Below are positions 24,323-33,918 of a stretch of DNA of 64,000 nt, one piece after another (the stretch's first letter is position 1; every line of letters begins with the position of its first letter). A program made the position numbers and the translations under genes. Source of the DNA: Pseudoalteromonas luteoviolacea (lineage in GTDB: Bacteria; Pseudomonadota; Gammaproteobacteria; Enterobacterales; Alteromonadaceae); assembly GCF_000814765.1 (NCBI RefSeq), contig NZ_JWIC01000006.1, positions 310,001 to 374,000 on the forward strand, in the 5' to 3' direction. The notes beneath the pieces are model-generated. The model ran no database searches. It saw only the letters and a list, made by a program, of their open reading frames with translations, and was not told the origin of the DNA.

Positions 24323-24568
24323 GTTACTCCTGTCAGCAAATTTGTTATTATCGTCAGCCGCAACAAGACAACATAGACTATGTTTATCAATCCGTCTTGA
24401 TAATTGGAACAGCTTATTGGGCCAAACTGATACTGGATAACTGTTTTAATAGGGAATTGAATTTGTTAGGTAAGACAAGAAAAAATTATCAAACCGGATT
24501 GGTAAAAGAGTATTAATACTCGGTCAAATAATAATACGCACTAAAATGAGTGCGAGGGGTACATTAAT

Positions 24569-26017
24569 TTGAAACAACCAAAAACAGCATCGTCATGGGA
24601 TGCTTTTATACCAATTATCGTGTTAGTGAGTCTATTGGGAGCAGCTGTCTATCTGTATGGTGATAGTTCTTCATCAGGTCCAAATCAAATAGCATTGTTG
24701 TTTGCGACCTTTACCGCAGCGTTAATCGGCTTAAAAAACGGCTTTACTTGGAAAACTCTTGAAGAAGCGATGATTAAGGGTATCACGATCTCTTTAGGTG
24801 CGATTTTGATCTTACTCATGGTTGGTGCGCTAATAGGGACGTGGTTGTTATCCGGAACGGTGCCAACACTGATTTATTACGGTTTACAAATCATTAATCC
24901 AGCTTGGTTCTACGCAGCGAGCTGTTTAATTTGTGGTATTGTGGCTATGAGTATCGGCAGTTCATGGACTACGGCGGCGACCATTGGTGTTGCTCTACTG
25001 GGCGTTGCGAATGGTTTAGGGCTTGATCCCGTAGTGACGGCCGGAGCGGTCATTTCAGGCGCTTATTTTGGTGACAAGTTAAGTCCTCTATCAGAAACAA
25101 CTAATTTAGCACCTGCGGTGGCAGGAAGTGATTTATTTGATCACATACAGCACATGCTATGGACAACCGTACCGAGCTTTGTCATTGCCCTTATCATTTT
25201 TATTATCATGGGTTTCAATGCAGATGTTGCGAGTGATGCGAGTAAAATAGATGCGATAAGCACCATTTTACAAGATAACTTCAATATCAATATTTTTATG
25301 TTAGTACCTTTGATTATTTTACTCGGCCTGGCGATTAAAAAAATGCCGGCGTTCCCTGCAATCTCGATTGGAGCTGTAGTCGGTGCTATTTGGGCATTAT
25401 TATTCCAAGGAGACTTGATCGCGAGTCAAATAGATGCCTCTCAAGGTGAACTCGTTGGGCAGTTTAAGCTGGTTTGGGCTACATTTTTTGATGGGTTTAG
25501 CGTGCAAACTGGTGATGCAAAAATGGATGACCTTCTCAGTGGTGGCGGCATGTCAAGTATGTTGACGACGACATGGCTGATTATGACGGCGTTGATGTTC
25601 GGTGCCATTATGGAAAAAACGGGTTTGCTAGAAGTGTTTGTTCGCAGTATTCTTCGCATCGCAAAGAGCACAGGGTCGCTAATAGCTTCTACAATTGCTA
25701 CGTGTTTTGGCACCAACTTGGTTGCTGCGGATCAATATATCGCAATCGTTGTTCCGGGTAGAATGTTCAAAGAGGAATATAAAAAACGAGGTCTCCAAAG
25801 TGTGAATTTATCTAGAACACTTGAGGATGGCGGGACTATTACAAGTCCATTAATTCCGTGGAATACATGCGGCGCTTACATGCAAAGCGTACTTCTAATT
25901 AATCCACTAGATTATGCGGTATATGCATTTTTCAACTTGATAAACCCACTTTTAGCGATAGTTTATGGCTACCTTGGTGTAAAAGTTTTAAAACTTAAGC
26001 CTAGAGACCAAGAATGA
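24569..26017 (+). CDS. nhaC: Na+/H+ antiporter, NhaC family
   Basis: A 482-residue integral membrane protein with about 11-12 transmembrane helices. Signature segments are MSIGSSWTTAATIGVALL, GAYFGDKLSPLSETTNLAP and TIATCFGTNLVAADQY, typical of NhaC-type sodium/proton antiporters, which help marine cells with sodium and pH homeostasis. I place the start at TTG 24569: the ATG at 24546 is out of frame, and GAGGGG at 24554-24559 is well placed before the TTG. A small hairpin (CGCACT / AGTGCG, 24538-24554) overlaps the RBS. The transported ion cannot be read from sequence. Confidence 0.88.
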   Translation: MKQPKTASSWDAFIPIIVLVSLLGAAVYLYGDSSSSGPNQIALLFATFTAALIGLKNGFTWKTLEEAMIKGITISLGAILILLMVGALIGTWLLSGTVPTLIYYGLQIINPAWFYAASCLICGIVAMSIGSSWTTAATIGVALLGVANGLGLDPVVTAGAVISGAYFGDKLSPLSETTNLAPAVAGSDLFDHIQHMLWTTVPSFVIALIIFIIMGFNADVASDASKIDAISTILQDNFNINIFMLVPLIILLGLAIKKMPAFPAISIGAVVGAIWALLFQGDLIASQIDASQGELVGQFKLVWATFFDGFSVQTGDAKMDDLLSGGGMSSMLTTTWLIMTALMFGAIMEKTGLLEVFVRSILRIAKSTGSLIASTIATCFGTNLVAADQYIAIVVPGRMFKEEYKKRGLQSVNLSRTLEDGGTITSPLIPWNTCGAYMQSVLLINPLDYAVYAFFNLINPLLAIVYGYLGVKVLKLKPRDQE

Positions 26018-26021
26018 GTAT

Positions 26022-26048
26022 AAGGCCCCACATGGTTGGGGCCTTTTT
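26022..26048 (+). terminator. Terminator after nhaC
   Basis: AAGGCCCCA / TGGGGCCTT, a 9-bp stem with a 6-nt loop, followed by T4. Confidence 0.85.
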
Positions 26049-26257
26049 ATTGTTTAAACAGTGAGATAACTCATCTATTCTTATTTGCAAGCTACATTTC
26101 CCTAATTTAATATTATAAAATCCTGTCTAATAGAAACATGTGCTTGCACGCGCGTTTATTTAAACGTATTTAGACATTAGCATTTCATAGGCCGCACAGA
26201 TTGCTCATTAGTTGGTATCTACCTTAATTGATCATCTTGTGCGATGAAGGAACTTAA

Positions 26258-28843
26258 ATGACTCAGAAACCACAAGCTAAATTATTAGCAAATTATCAAC
26301 CTCCCAGTCACCAGGTTGAGCACATCGATTTAGTTTTTGATTTGTCACCTCAACATACGCGTGTTACAGCGAAATACAATTTAACAGCCAATAATGAGCA
26401 GTCTTATATTGAGTTAGATGGTGTTGACTTAAAACTTATTACATTAAAAGTCGACGGCCAAGTGCACACTGATTATACGCAGTTAGTTGATGGTATTAAG
26501 ATTAATTCAGTGCCCAAGTCATTTGCTTTAGAAATTGAAACCGAAATTGCACCTGAACTAAATACATCGTTAGAAGGACTCTATTTGTCTGATGGAGCTT
26601 ACTGTACGCAATGTGAGGCAGAAGGATTTAGGAAAATAACTTATTTCTTCGACAGACCTGATGTTTTGGCGACATATAAAGTCACCGTGATTGGAGATAA
26701 AGAGTTTCCTTTTCTGCTCTCTAATGGTAACCAGGTAGATGCGGGTGAACTAGAGGAAGGACGTCACTTTGTCACATGGGAAGACCCATACAAAAAGCCT
26801 TCGTATTTATTTGCATTGGTTGCAGGAGATTTTGACAAACTAGAAGACAAGTTTGTAACCAAAAGTGGTAGAGAAGTAAAGTTACAGATATTTGTCGATA
26901 AAGGGAATTTATCTAAAGCACCACATGCAATGACGTCATTGCAAAAATCAATGAAATGGGATGAAGAACGTTTTAATCTCGAGTATGACTTAGATATTTA
27001 TATGATCGTGGCCGTTGACTTTTTTAATATGGGCGCAATGGAAAATAAAGGTCTAAACATATTCAATAGTGCTTGTGTGCTTGCCAATCAAGAAACTGCA
27101 ACTGATAGAGATTATCACGTTATTGAGTCAATTGTAGGCCACGAATATTTCCATAACTGGACTGGTAATCGTGTAACTTGCCGAGATTGGTTTCAATTAA
27201 GTTTAAAAGAAGGGTTAACGGTTTTTCGGGATCAAGAGTTCAGCAGTGATTTAGGGTCTCGAGCACTGAATCGAATTGATGCGGTTAATGCAATGAGAAC
27301 CCATCAGTTTGCTGAGGATGCTGGACCAATGGCGCACCCAATCCGGCCTGAAGAAGTGATCGAAATGAATAACTTCTATACCGTGACAGTGTATAACAAA
27401 GGCGCTGAAGTGATCCGTATGATGCATACACTGCTTGGGGAGCAAGGTTTCCAAAAGGGGATGCAGCTATATTTTGAACGTCATGATGGCCAAGCTGTGA
27501 CATGCGATGATTTTGTCAATGCGATGGCTGATGCAACACAAACAGATTTAAACCAGTTTAAGTTATGGTACCGCCAATTTGGAACACCTACTTTACATAT
27601 TGAAACGTATTATGACGCTGAAGCTAGAACTTACCAGCTTGATATTAAACAAACTCACGCTACGAATGACCCAATCAGTGAACCTCTTCACGTGCCTGTT
27701 GCTGTTGAACTGCTTGATGAACAGGGTCAACCAATTGTACTTGAAGGCGTAAAGTTAAAGCACGGTCGAGTGCTTGAATTAACCGAGGAAGCGCACAGGT
27801 TTGTATTCAATAACGTAGAGTCAGAGCCGACGCCTGTCTTGTTAGAAGACTTTTCCGCACCTTGTTTATTAGAATATCGTTATTCTTTGGCCCAGCTTAG
27901 CCATATTGCTAAGTATGCGACTAGCTACTACGCAAGATGGGAGGCTATGCAAATATTGTTTACTCAGCAAATACGTACTTACGTAAACACGGAAGCTCAA
28001 AATGGCAATATGTTCAGCGAGCTGTCTTCGGTGCTTGTGAGTTTATTTGAAAATAAGCCAGATGATCTCGCAATTTTGGCTGAGTATATTTCGGTTCCAA
28101 ATTTTGACACATTATCAGGCGGCTACGATGTAGTGCCTGTGGATGCCTTGTGTCGTGCGATTAAGCATTTAGAATTACAAATAGCGCAATTACTAGAAAC
28201 TTATCTAATCGCGTTTTATACAGATACTAAAGACAGCGGCGGGTTGAGCGCAGAAGATGTGGCTATTCGCGCATTACGTAACAAAAGCTTGTATTACCTT
28301 GCATTAACTCAGGTCAATGTATCTGATTGGCTGCGCGAGCAGGCTTCCTCATCAAATATGACAACCAAACTTGGTGCGCTCAATAGTGCATTGAATGCTC
28401 AGCACGCACTTTCAGATGCAATGATGCAAGAGTTTGATGTGCAGTGGAATCATGATTTATTAGTGATGGATAAATGGTTTGCGCTGCAGGCGACGAGTCC
28501 AACGGATAAATGTATCGATGTTGTTCTTTCCCTATACGGTCACCCTTGTTTTGATAAATCTAATCCGAATAGGGTAAGGGCTTTGGTTGGTACTTTTACA
28601 AGGTCAAACCCACAGCAGTTCCATAGGCCGGATGGCAAAGGCTACGAACTGTTAGGTGACTTGATTGCAGAGCTCAATGAACTTAATCCACAAAACGCCT
28701 CACGTATTATAACGCCGTTGTTGTCGTTTAAACGTTTTGATGAAAATAGGCAATCAAAAATGCGTGCCCAGCTTGAGCGATTGGCTGCAATTTCGAACTT
28801 AAGCGATGATCTATATGAGAAAATTGATAGAGCATTAAACTGA
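26258..28843 (+). CDS. pepN: Aminopeptidase N
   Basis: An 861-residue zinc metalloaminopeptidase (M1 family) that removes N-terminal residues from peptides. It has the exopeptidase motif GAMEN (259-263). The zinc site is HEYFH (H295, H299) with E318 in the downstream LKEGLTVFRDQEF, and E296 is the catalytic glutamate. Length is close to E. coli (870). No signal peptide is visible, so it is cytoplasmic. A 207-bp region with no visible signal precedes it. Confidence 0.95.
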   Translation: MTQKPQAKLLANYQPPSHQVEHIDLVFDLSPQHTRVTAKYNLTANNEQSYIELDGVDLKLITLKVDGQVHTDYTQLVDGIKINSVPKSFALEIETEIAPELNTSLEGLYLSDGAYCTQCEAEGFRKITYFFDRPDVLATYKVTVIGDKEFPFLLSNGNQVDAGELEEGRHFVTWEDPYKKPSYLFALVAGDFDKLEDKFVTKSGREVKLQIFVDKGNLSKAPHAMTSLQKSMKWDEERFNLEYDLDIYMIVAVDFFNMGAMENKGLNIFNSACVLANQETATDRDYHVIESIVGHEYFHNWTGNRVTCRDWFQLSLKEGLTVFRDQEFSSDLGSRALNRIDAVNAMRTHQFAEDAGPMAHPIRPEEVIEMNNFYTVTVYNKGAEVIRMMHTLLGEQGFQKGMQLYFERHDGQAVTCDDFVNAMADATQTDLNQFKLWYRQFGTPTLHIETYYDAEARTYQLDIKQTHATNDPISEPLHVPVAVELLDEQGQPIVLEGVKLKHGRVLELTEEAHRFVFNNVESEPTPVLLEDFSAPCLLEYRYSLAQLSHIAKYATSYYARWEAMQILFTQQIRTYVNTEAQNGNMFSELSSVLVSLFENKPDDLAILAEYISVPNFDTLSGGYDVVPVDALCRAIKHLELQIAQLLETYLIAFYTDTKDSGGLSAEDVAIRALRNKSLYYLALTQVNVSDWLREQASSSNMTTKLGALNSALNAQHALSDAMMQEFDVQWNHDLLVMDKWFALQATSPTDKCIDVVLSLYGHPCFDKSNPNRVRALVGTFTRSNPQQFHRPDGKGYELLGDLIAELNELNPQNASRIITPLLSFKRFDENRQSKMRAQLERLAAISNLSDDLYEKIDRALN

Positions 28844-28846
28844 TAC

Positions 28847-29068
28847 ATGCAAGAATATTACTTTTTTTTAAGACTTACTCACGAACAGTGCCTTGCTTAC
28901 TACGAAGGGGACGTTGAATTCATTCAGGTTGTGGAAGATGGTGGAAAACGGATCCGTTTTCCCGCAGCTCACATCAGAAGATTCGTGTCCAGTATTGGGG
29001 TGAGTGGTCGTTTTCGATTACAGCTTGACGATAGTAATAAATTTATCACACTTGAAAAGGTGGCTTAA
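28847..29068 (+). CDS. DUF2835 family protein
   Basis: A 73-residue protein beginning MQEYYFFLRLTHEQCLAYYEG. Its middle, RIRFPAAHIRRFVSSIGVSG, and end, GRFRLQLDDSNKFITLEKV, fit the small DUF2835 family of gammaproteobacteria, whose function is unknown. It starts 3 bases after the pepN stop, so it is probably translated from the same mRNA. Confidence 0.75.
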   Translation: MQEYYFFLRLTHEQCLAYYEGDVEFIQVVEDGGKRIRFPAAHIRRFVSSIGVSGRFRLQLDDSNKFITLEKVA

Positions 29069-29113
29069 CTGCCAAAAAGGCTTTGTGAGATAAAGTATTT
29101 TTGTTAATTCGGT

Positions 29114-29143
29114 TTGTTTTAAACTTAAATTACGTGTTATAAC
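29114..29143 (+). promoter_or_regulatory. Putative promoter of the DUF1302-RND module
   Basis: TTGTTT (29114-29119) and TATAAC (29138-29143) with an 18-bp spacer. The predicted start (about 29150) falls in the palindrome listed next. The -35 is weak. Confidence 0.4.
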
Positions 29144-29148
29144 TATTC

Positions 29149-29166
29149 TGGTAAGACGTCTTACCA
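29149..29166. promoter_or_regulatory. 18-bp perfect palindrome at the predicted transcription start, likely operator
   Basis: TGGTAAGACGTCTTACCA is a perfect palindrome with no loop. It lies just after the -10 of the predicted promoter and about 140 bases before the DUF1302 gene. No T-run follows, so it is not a terminator. The gapless dyad fits a dimeric repressor site. I cannot name the regulator. Confidence 0.5.
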
Positions 29167-29305
29167 AGGTTAAAAGACGGGCTAAAAAGTTAAAAATGCA
29201 TCGAACGAACGCGTAAAATTTGTAATTTTCGATTTTCGCTTCTATCGTTACGACAACAAAAAACAATAACTTGATTAGATTTACCCGCCAGAGGGGGGAG
29301 AAATA

Positions 29306-31423
29306 ATGATAAAAAAAGCGCGCTTTACTAAGAACAAGATCATGCTTGGACTTGGAGCAGCCATTTTTGGAACTGTTGGCATGCATGCGCAAGCTGCTAA
29401 TTTCCAAGTCGGTGATTTTGAGATAACGTTTGATTCGACGTTCTCATATGGACAAAGTATTCGAGTAGAAGATCGAGACTTTGGAATTATCGGTAAGAGT
29501 AACCACCCAAGATTTAATTGGACTGGATACAATGCGTCTACTGGCAATACTTTGTATTCTTCTTCTCAGGTGTGGAGCCAAGAGGGTGCATACTCAAATA
29601 ATGGTGATGCGGGTAACTTAAATTTTGACTCCGGCGATACTTTTTCTCAGCTGCTAAAAGGCACGCACGAATTCGCAATTACAAAGGACAACTACGGTTT
29701 CTTCTCTCGCTTTATGTATTTTTATGATTTCGCGATGGAAGATGGTGACTTTGCATATAGCAACCCTGTTTCTGGCCAAAAAGTAGACCCATGCGCTGAT
29801 GACGATACAAAAGAGCAGGTGTGCTCCGATGCAAGATTGCTAGATGCATTTGTTTGGGCTGACTTCGATTTAAATGACGGCAACAATCCGCTGTCTATTC
29901 GTTTAGGCCAGCAAGTGATCAACTGGGGTGAGAGCACACTTATCTCTCACGGGATCAACGTTAATCCAGTTGATATTGATCGTTTGAAAGCACCAGGTTC
30001 CGAACTTAAAGAAGCTTTCATCCCTGTAGGTATGCTTTGGGCATCATTGGGAATAACGGAAAATATCACTTTAGAAGCCTTCTATCAGTATCAATGGCAT
30101 GAGACTCGTCTTCCTGCAACTGGTAGCTACTTCTCTACTAACGATTTCGCATCGGCGAATGGTTATGCACAAAATGTTCAGCTTGGTTTTACATCAAACC
30201 CTGATATTGATCTACACCATTTAACGAATGCTTTAAACTCACTTCAAGCGAACTGGGTTGGCGCGCTTGCGGCTCAAGGCTTAGATGTTACCGACCAGAA
30301 CGTGTTAGGTAGCCCTGAAGCATTGCAAATGTTGTCGTCCATGTATCTTGCTTATCCAACACGTGTTGCACTCAAAGGTAAGGGTGACGCGGGTAAAACG
30401 GATGCTGACGACAGTGGCCAATTCGGTATTCGTTTAGGTATGTTTGTGCCTGAGCTGAATGATACTGAGATTGCGCTTTATCATATCAACTACCACAGTC
30501 GTCGACCGTTGATTTCTGGTAAGGCATCAGACTTCACCACTGGCGCAATTATGCAGGACCTTGCTTATATTCAAACGAATGAGATCACTGAAGACAATAT
30601 CACTAACTTGAATGCGTTTACTCAAGCTGTGATTGTGTACCCTGAAGACATCAAACTATACGGTTTGAGTTTCAATACTGCGATAGGTGAGACTGCGTTC
30701 TCAGGTGAGTTTGCTTACCGCCAAGACGAGCCATTACAGATTGATGACGTTGAGTTGCTGTATGCGGGCATGGTAGAGCAACTAGCTGCTGCAGGCATTC
30801 GTGAAGATTTCGAAGGTTTTTCTCAGTTAAGCCAAGGCAATGATGTTTCGTACGTTCAGCCTGGTGAAGTTGCACAGGGTTTTGTACTAAAAGATACGAT
30901 GCAGCTTCAATTTACCGCGACGCATTTATTCGGCCCATCATTGGGCGCGGACAGCTGGGCGGTTGTTGGTGAAGTCGGTGCTGTTACAATCAAAGATATG
31001 CCTTCTTATGACGAGTTACGTCTAAACGTCGCGGGTACTGGACGAAGTGGGACAATTGAAGGCATTGAAGGTCGTAACTACGACTTGATCCATCAAGCTG
31101 TATCTAATGGCCCTGAAGTGAATCCGTTCCCTACGGCATCTTCGTGGGGTTACCGCCTAATTGCTAAAGGTGAATACAATAACTTGTTCTCTGGTGTGAA
31201 CTTCTCACCGCGTATTGTTTTTTCTCATGATGTAAACGGCACAACGCCTGATCCTATGTTCTTATTCGTAGAAGATAGAAAGTCTATGGGTGTAAACCTT
31301 AACTTTAGCTATCAGAATGCGTGGTCATTTGATTTAGGTTACAACACTTTCTGGGGTGGTGGCGCAACAAACACATTCTCTGATCGTGATTTTGTATCAT
31401 TTAATATTAAGTATTCAATTTAA
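29306..31423 (+). CDS. DUF1302 family protein, probable outer-membrane beta-barrel
   Basis: A 705-residue protein with an alanine-rich signal peptide (about 1-30, ending AQAA). The long beta-rich body includes SIRLGQQVINWGES, VSYVQPGEVAQGF and a C-terminus, DFVSFNIKYSI, ending in a hydrophobic barrel-like strand. It fits DUF1302, a family predicted to form outer-membrane barrels and often encoded next to DUF1329. It is followed 11 bases later by a DUF1329 gene. Inference: it forms the outer-membrane part of a trans-envelope system with the downstream RND transporter. Its substrate is unknown. Confidence 0.8.
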   Translation: MIKKARFTKNKIMLGLGAAIFGTVGMHAQAANFQVGDFEITFDSTFSYGQSIRVEDRDFGIIGKSNHPRFNWTGYNASTGNTLYSSSQVWSQEGAYSNNGDAGNLNFDSGDTFSQLLKGTHEFAITKDNYGFFSRFMYFYDFAMEDGDFAYSNPVSGQKVDPCADDDTKEQVCSDARLLDAFVWADFDLNDGNNPLSIRLGQQVINWGESTLISHGINVNPVDIDRLKAPGSELKEAFIPVGMLWASLGITENITLEAFYQYQWHETRLPATGSYFSTNDFASANGYAQNVQLGFTSNPDIDLHHLTNALNSLQANWVGALAAQGLDVTDQNVLGSPEALQMLSSMYLAYPTRVALKGKGDAGKTDADDSGQFGIRLGMFVPELNDTEIALYHINYHSRRPLISGKASDFTTGAIMQDLAYIQTNEITEDNITNLNAFTQAVIVYPEDIKLYGLSFNTAIGETAFSGEFAYRQDEPLQIDDVELLYAGMVEQLAAAGIREDFEGFSQLSQGNDVSYVQPGEVAQGFVLKDTMQLQFTATHLFGPSLGADSWAVVGEVGAVTIKDMPSYDELRLNVAGTGRSGTIEGIEGRNYDLIHQAVSNGPEVNPFPTASSWGYRLIAKGEYNNLFSGVNFSPRIVFSHDVNGTTPDPMFLFVEDRKSMGVNLNFSYQNAWSFDLGYNTFWGGGATNTFSDRDFVSFNIKYSI

Positions 31424-31434
31424 GGGCTTTCGAT

Positions 31435-32802
31435 ATGTTTAGAAAACCTACACTATTAGCAGCATCAATAATGACAATAATGGCTGCACCAATCTCTTTC
31501 GCTAAAATGACACCTGAAGAAGTCGCGCGTCTAGGTAAAGATTTGTCACCAATCGGCGCTGAGATAGCAGGCAATGCAGATGGATCCATTCCAGCATGGA
31601 CTGGTGGTATTACTAAGCCGCCTGCGAATTTCAAACCAGGTATGCACCATCCGGATCCTTATGCAGATGATAAAATCTTGTTTACCATCGATAAGAGCAA
31701 TCTTGATAAGTACAAAGATAATTTGAGCCCAGGCCAAATTGCACTGTTTGAGACATACCCAGACACATTCAAAATGAATGTCTATCAAACGCGACGTAGT
31801 GCGGCTTATCCTCAGTTTGTTTATGATGCAACTAAAAAGTATGCGTCTACAGCAGAGCTGATTGAAGGCGGCAACGGGATTAAAAATACAGCGATTGGTA
31901 TTCCGTTCCCAATTCCAGAAAATGGCTTAGAAGCGATTTGGAACCACTTATTAAGATATCGTGGCTTGTCTATCGCACGTAACGGTGGTCAGGCGATGCC
32001 AACCGCTTCTGGTTCATATAACATTATCGGCTTTGATGAAAAACTACTTGTAAAGTACTCGGATCCAAGTGCAACGCCAGAAGAGCTACAAAAGTCTAAT
32101 GTTTTATTTAAGTTCAAGCAGAAAGTAACTGAGCCTGCTCGCTTAGCGGGTACAGCACTACTTGTGCACGAAACAATGGACCAAATTTTAACACCACGAC
32201 AAGCATGGACGTATAACACAGGTCAACGCCGAGTTCGTCGTGCACCTAACGTTGCCTACGATGCTCCGGGAACTGCGTCTGATAGCTTACGTACAACAGA
32301 TGACTTTGATATGTTCAATGGTTCTCCTAACCGTTATAACTGGACATTAAAAGGTAAAAAAGAGATGTACATTCCGTACAACAGCTATAAATTACATAGC
32401 GACTCTTTGAAGTATGAAGATATTTTGAAAGCCGGTCATATTAACCCAGAGCACGTTCGCTATGAAAAGCACCGTGTATGGGTTGTTGAAGCGAACCTTA
32501 AAGAAGGCACACGTCATATTTATAAAAAGCGAGTTTTCTTCATTGATGAAGATAGCTGGCAAATTCATGTAGCGGACTTATATGACAACCGTGACCAAAT
32601 GTACCGCGTTGCGATGGCACATGGTATTAACTATTACGACGTACCGACACATTGGAGTACACTAGACGTATACCACGACTTAAACTCTCGTCGTTATCTA
32701 GCAATCGGCCTAGACAACGAAGAGAAAATGTATGACTTTACACAGTCATTCCAAGACAATGAGTTTACTCAAAGTGCACTTCGTCGAGAGGGAAGACGTT
32801 AA
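31435..32802 (+). CDS. DUF1329 family periplasmic/outer-membrane-associated protein
   Basis: A 455-residue protein with a signal peptide (about 1-23, MTIMAAPISFA). The mature part opens KMTPEEVARLGKDLSPIGAE with AGNADGSIPAWTGG just after. It carries conserved-looking blocks such as QAWTYNTGQRRVRRAPN, KGKKEMYIPYNSYKL and HYEKHRVW-like sequence near its end, and fits DUF1329. Proteins of this family share a lipid-binding-like fold with LolA/LolB-type proteins (family knowledge, less certain). Its tight pairing with DUF1302 suggests a periplasmic partner or carrier for a hydrophobic substrate. Confidence 0.8.
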   Translation: MFRKPTLLAASIMTIMAAPISFAKMTPEEVARLGKDLSPIGAEIAGNADGSIPAWTGGITKPPANFKPGMHHPDPYADDKILFTIDKSNLDKYKDNLSPGQIALFETYPDTFKMNVYQTRRSAAYPQFVYDATKKYASTAELIEGGNGIKNTAIGIPFPIPENGLEAIWNHLLRYRGLSIARNGGQAMPTASGSYNIIGFDEKLLVKYSDPSATPEELQKSNVLFKFKQKVTEPARLAGTALLVHETMDQILTPRQAWTYNTGQRRVRRAPNVAYDAPGTASDSLRTTDDFDMFNGSPNRYNWTLKGKKEMYIPYNSYKLHSDSLKYEDILKAGHINPEHVRYEKHRVWVVEANLKEGTRHIYKKRVFFIDEDSWQIHVADLYDNRDQMYRVAMAHGINYYDVPTHWSTLDVYHDLNSRRYLAIGLDNEEKMYDFTQSFQDNEFTQSALRREGRR

Positions 32803-32848
32803 TATAACGTCTTTCGGGATCAATTAATTTGGTCTTTCTACACTCTAT

Positions 32849-32878
32849 TAAAACTGGACATCAATATGTCCAGTTTTA
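32849..32878 (+). terminator. Hairpin between the DUF1329 and YCF48-like genes
   Basis: A perfect 12-bp stem TAAAACTGGACA / TGTCCAGTTTTA with a 6-nt loop, 46 bases after the DUF1329 stop. Its own arm supplies the T-run, so it may stop part of the transcript and lower expression of the next two genes. Confidence 0.6.
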
Positions 32879-32919
32879 TCCCCCCAGTCATTCACGACAT
32901 TTTTATTTGAGTATTCATA

Positions 32920-33918
32920 ATGATTAAGAAGTTAATTGCAACCTCGATTGCAGTGTTCGTTATGCAAAGTGAAGCTATTGGCAGCGCCTCAGAAGCGTTG
33001 AGAGTTGCACACCCAGAGAAAACCTTGCTAACTGATATCACCAATAGCGGAAAGAAACTTGTTGCCGTAGGGAAGCATGGGACAATAGTGTACAGTGATG
33101 ATGGTTCAAGTTGGGAGCAAGCGCATGTACCAATCCAATCTCTTTTAACTGCGGTGGAATTTGCATCGGCAAAAAGAGGCTGGGCGTGTGGTCATGACGC
33201 TTCGATTTTAAATACCACCGACGGTGGCGTCTCTTGGCAAATCCAACAGTACTTGCCTGATATAGAAAAACCTTGTTTAGATATTGAGTTTGTAGATGAT
33301 AAGCAAGGTTTCGCAATTGGTGCATATGGCATGATGTATCAAACACAAGATGGCGGTAAAAGCTGGACTAAACGCTTTTTAAATGAGTTTGTGCACCCTG
33401 ATGACGTTGAGTATTTAGCTGAACTAAAGCAAGACGATCCGCAGGCGTATGAAGAAGAAACGCAATTTATTTTACCTCACTTCAATCGAATGCTGATTGA
33501 TGGCAACGATATTTTTCTTGTTGGTGAGATGGGTCTATTTGCGGTAAGCCGTGATTTAGGCACAACATGGACAAGAATTGACGAATTTTATTCAGGCTCA
33601 CTGTTTGCTATAAACAAAAACAAAAAAGAACAGCTTATTGCAGCAGGCTTACGTGGCAACACATTTATTTCTGATAGTAAAGACGTCTCTTTTTCACCTG
33701 TAAATGTGGAAAAAGCCGCGACGATTAACAGTATTGTTTCAACTGATACTGCACAAATTATGTTGGCGAACAGCGGTTTCGTTTTTACTGTAGAGGGTGA
33801 AAATGTGAAAACAAAACAGCTGAAAAACGGTAAATCTATTCTTTCAGGTGTGCTGCACAATGGTCAACTGGTGCTTGCTACAGAAGAGGGTATTCAAACA
33901 ATCGAGGTTGATCGCTAA
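32920..33918 (+). CDS. YCF48-like / BNR-repeat secreted protein
   Basis: A 332-residue protein with a signal peptide (about 1-22). It then carries Asp-box repeats typical of seven-bladed propellers of the YCF48/BNR type: SDDGSSWEQ (about 59-67), TTDGGVSWQ (99-107), TQDGGKSWT (142-150) and SRDLGTTWTR (210-219). Such propellers usually act as assembly factors or scaffolds, not glycosidases, when no active site is present. Its stop overlaps the ATG of the RND gene by one base, so the pair is translationally coupled and probably forms one envelope complex. Confidence 0.8.
   Translation: MIKKLIATSIAVFVMQSEAIGSASEALRVAHPEKTLLTDITNSGKKLVAVGKHGTIVYSDDGSSWEQAHVPIQSLLTAVEFASAKRGWACGHDASILNTTDGGVSWQIQQYLPDIEKPCLDIEFVDDKQGFAIGAYGMMYQTQDGGKSWTKRFLNEFVHPDDVEYLAELKQDDPQAYEEETQFILPHFNRMLIDGNDIFLVGEMGLFAVSRDLGTTWTRIDEFYSGSLFAINKNKKEQLIAAGLRGNTFISDSKDVSFSPVNVEKAATINSIVSTDTAQIMLANSGFVFTVEGENVKTKQLKNGKSILSGVLHNGQLVLATEEGIQTIEVDR

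Noticed and set aside
24271..24516. An 81-residue plus-strand open frame after prc
   Set aside because: It runs through the prc terminator hairpin, has no RBS and no recognisable sequence; it is most likely chance.
29018..29407. A 129-residue minus-strand open frame before the DUF1302 gene
   Set aside because: It spans the end of DUF2835, the palindrome and the start of DUF1302, and has no family features or RBS.
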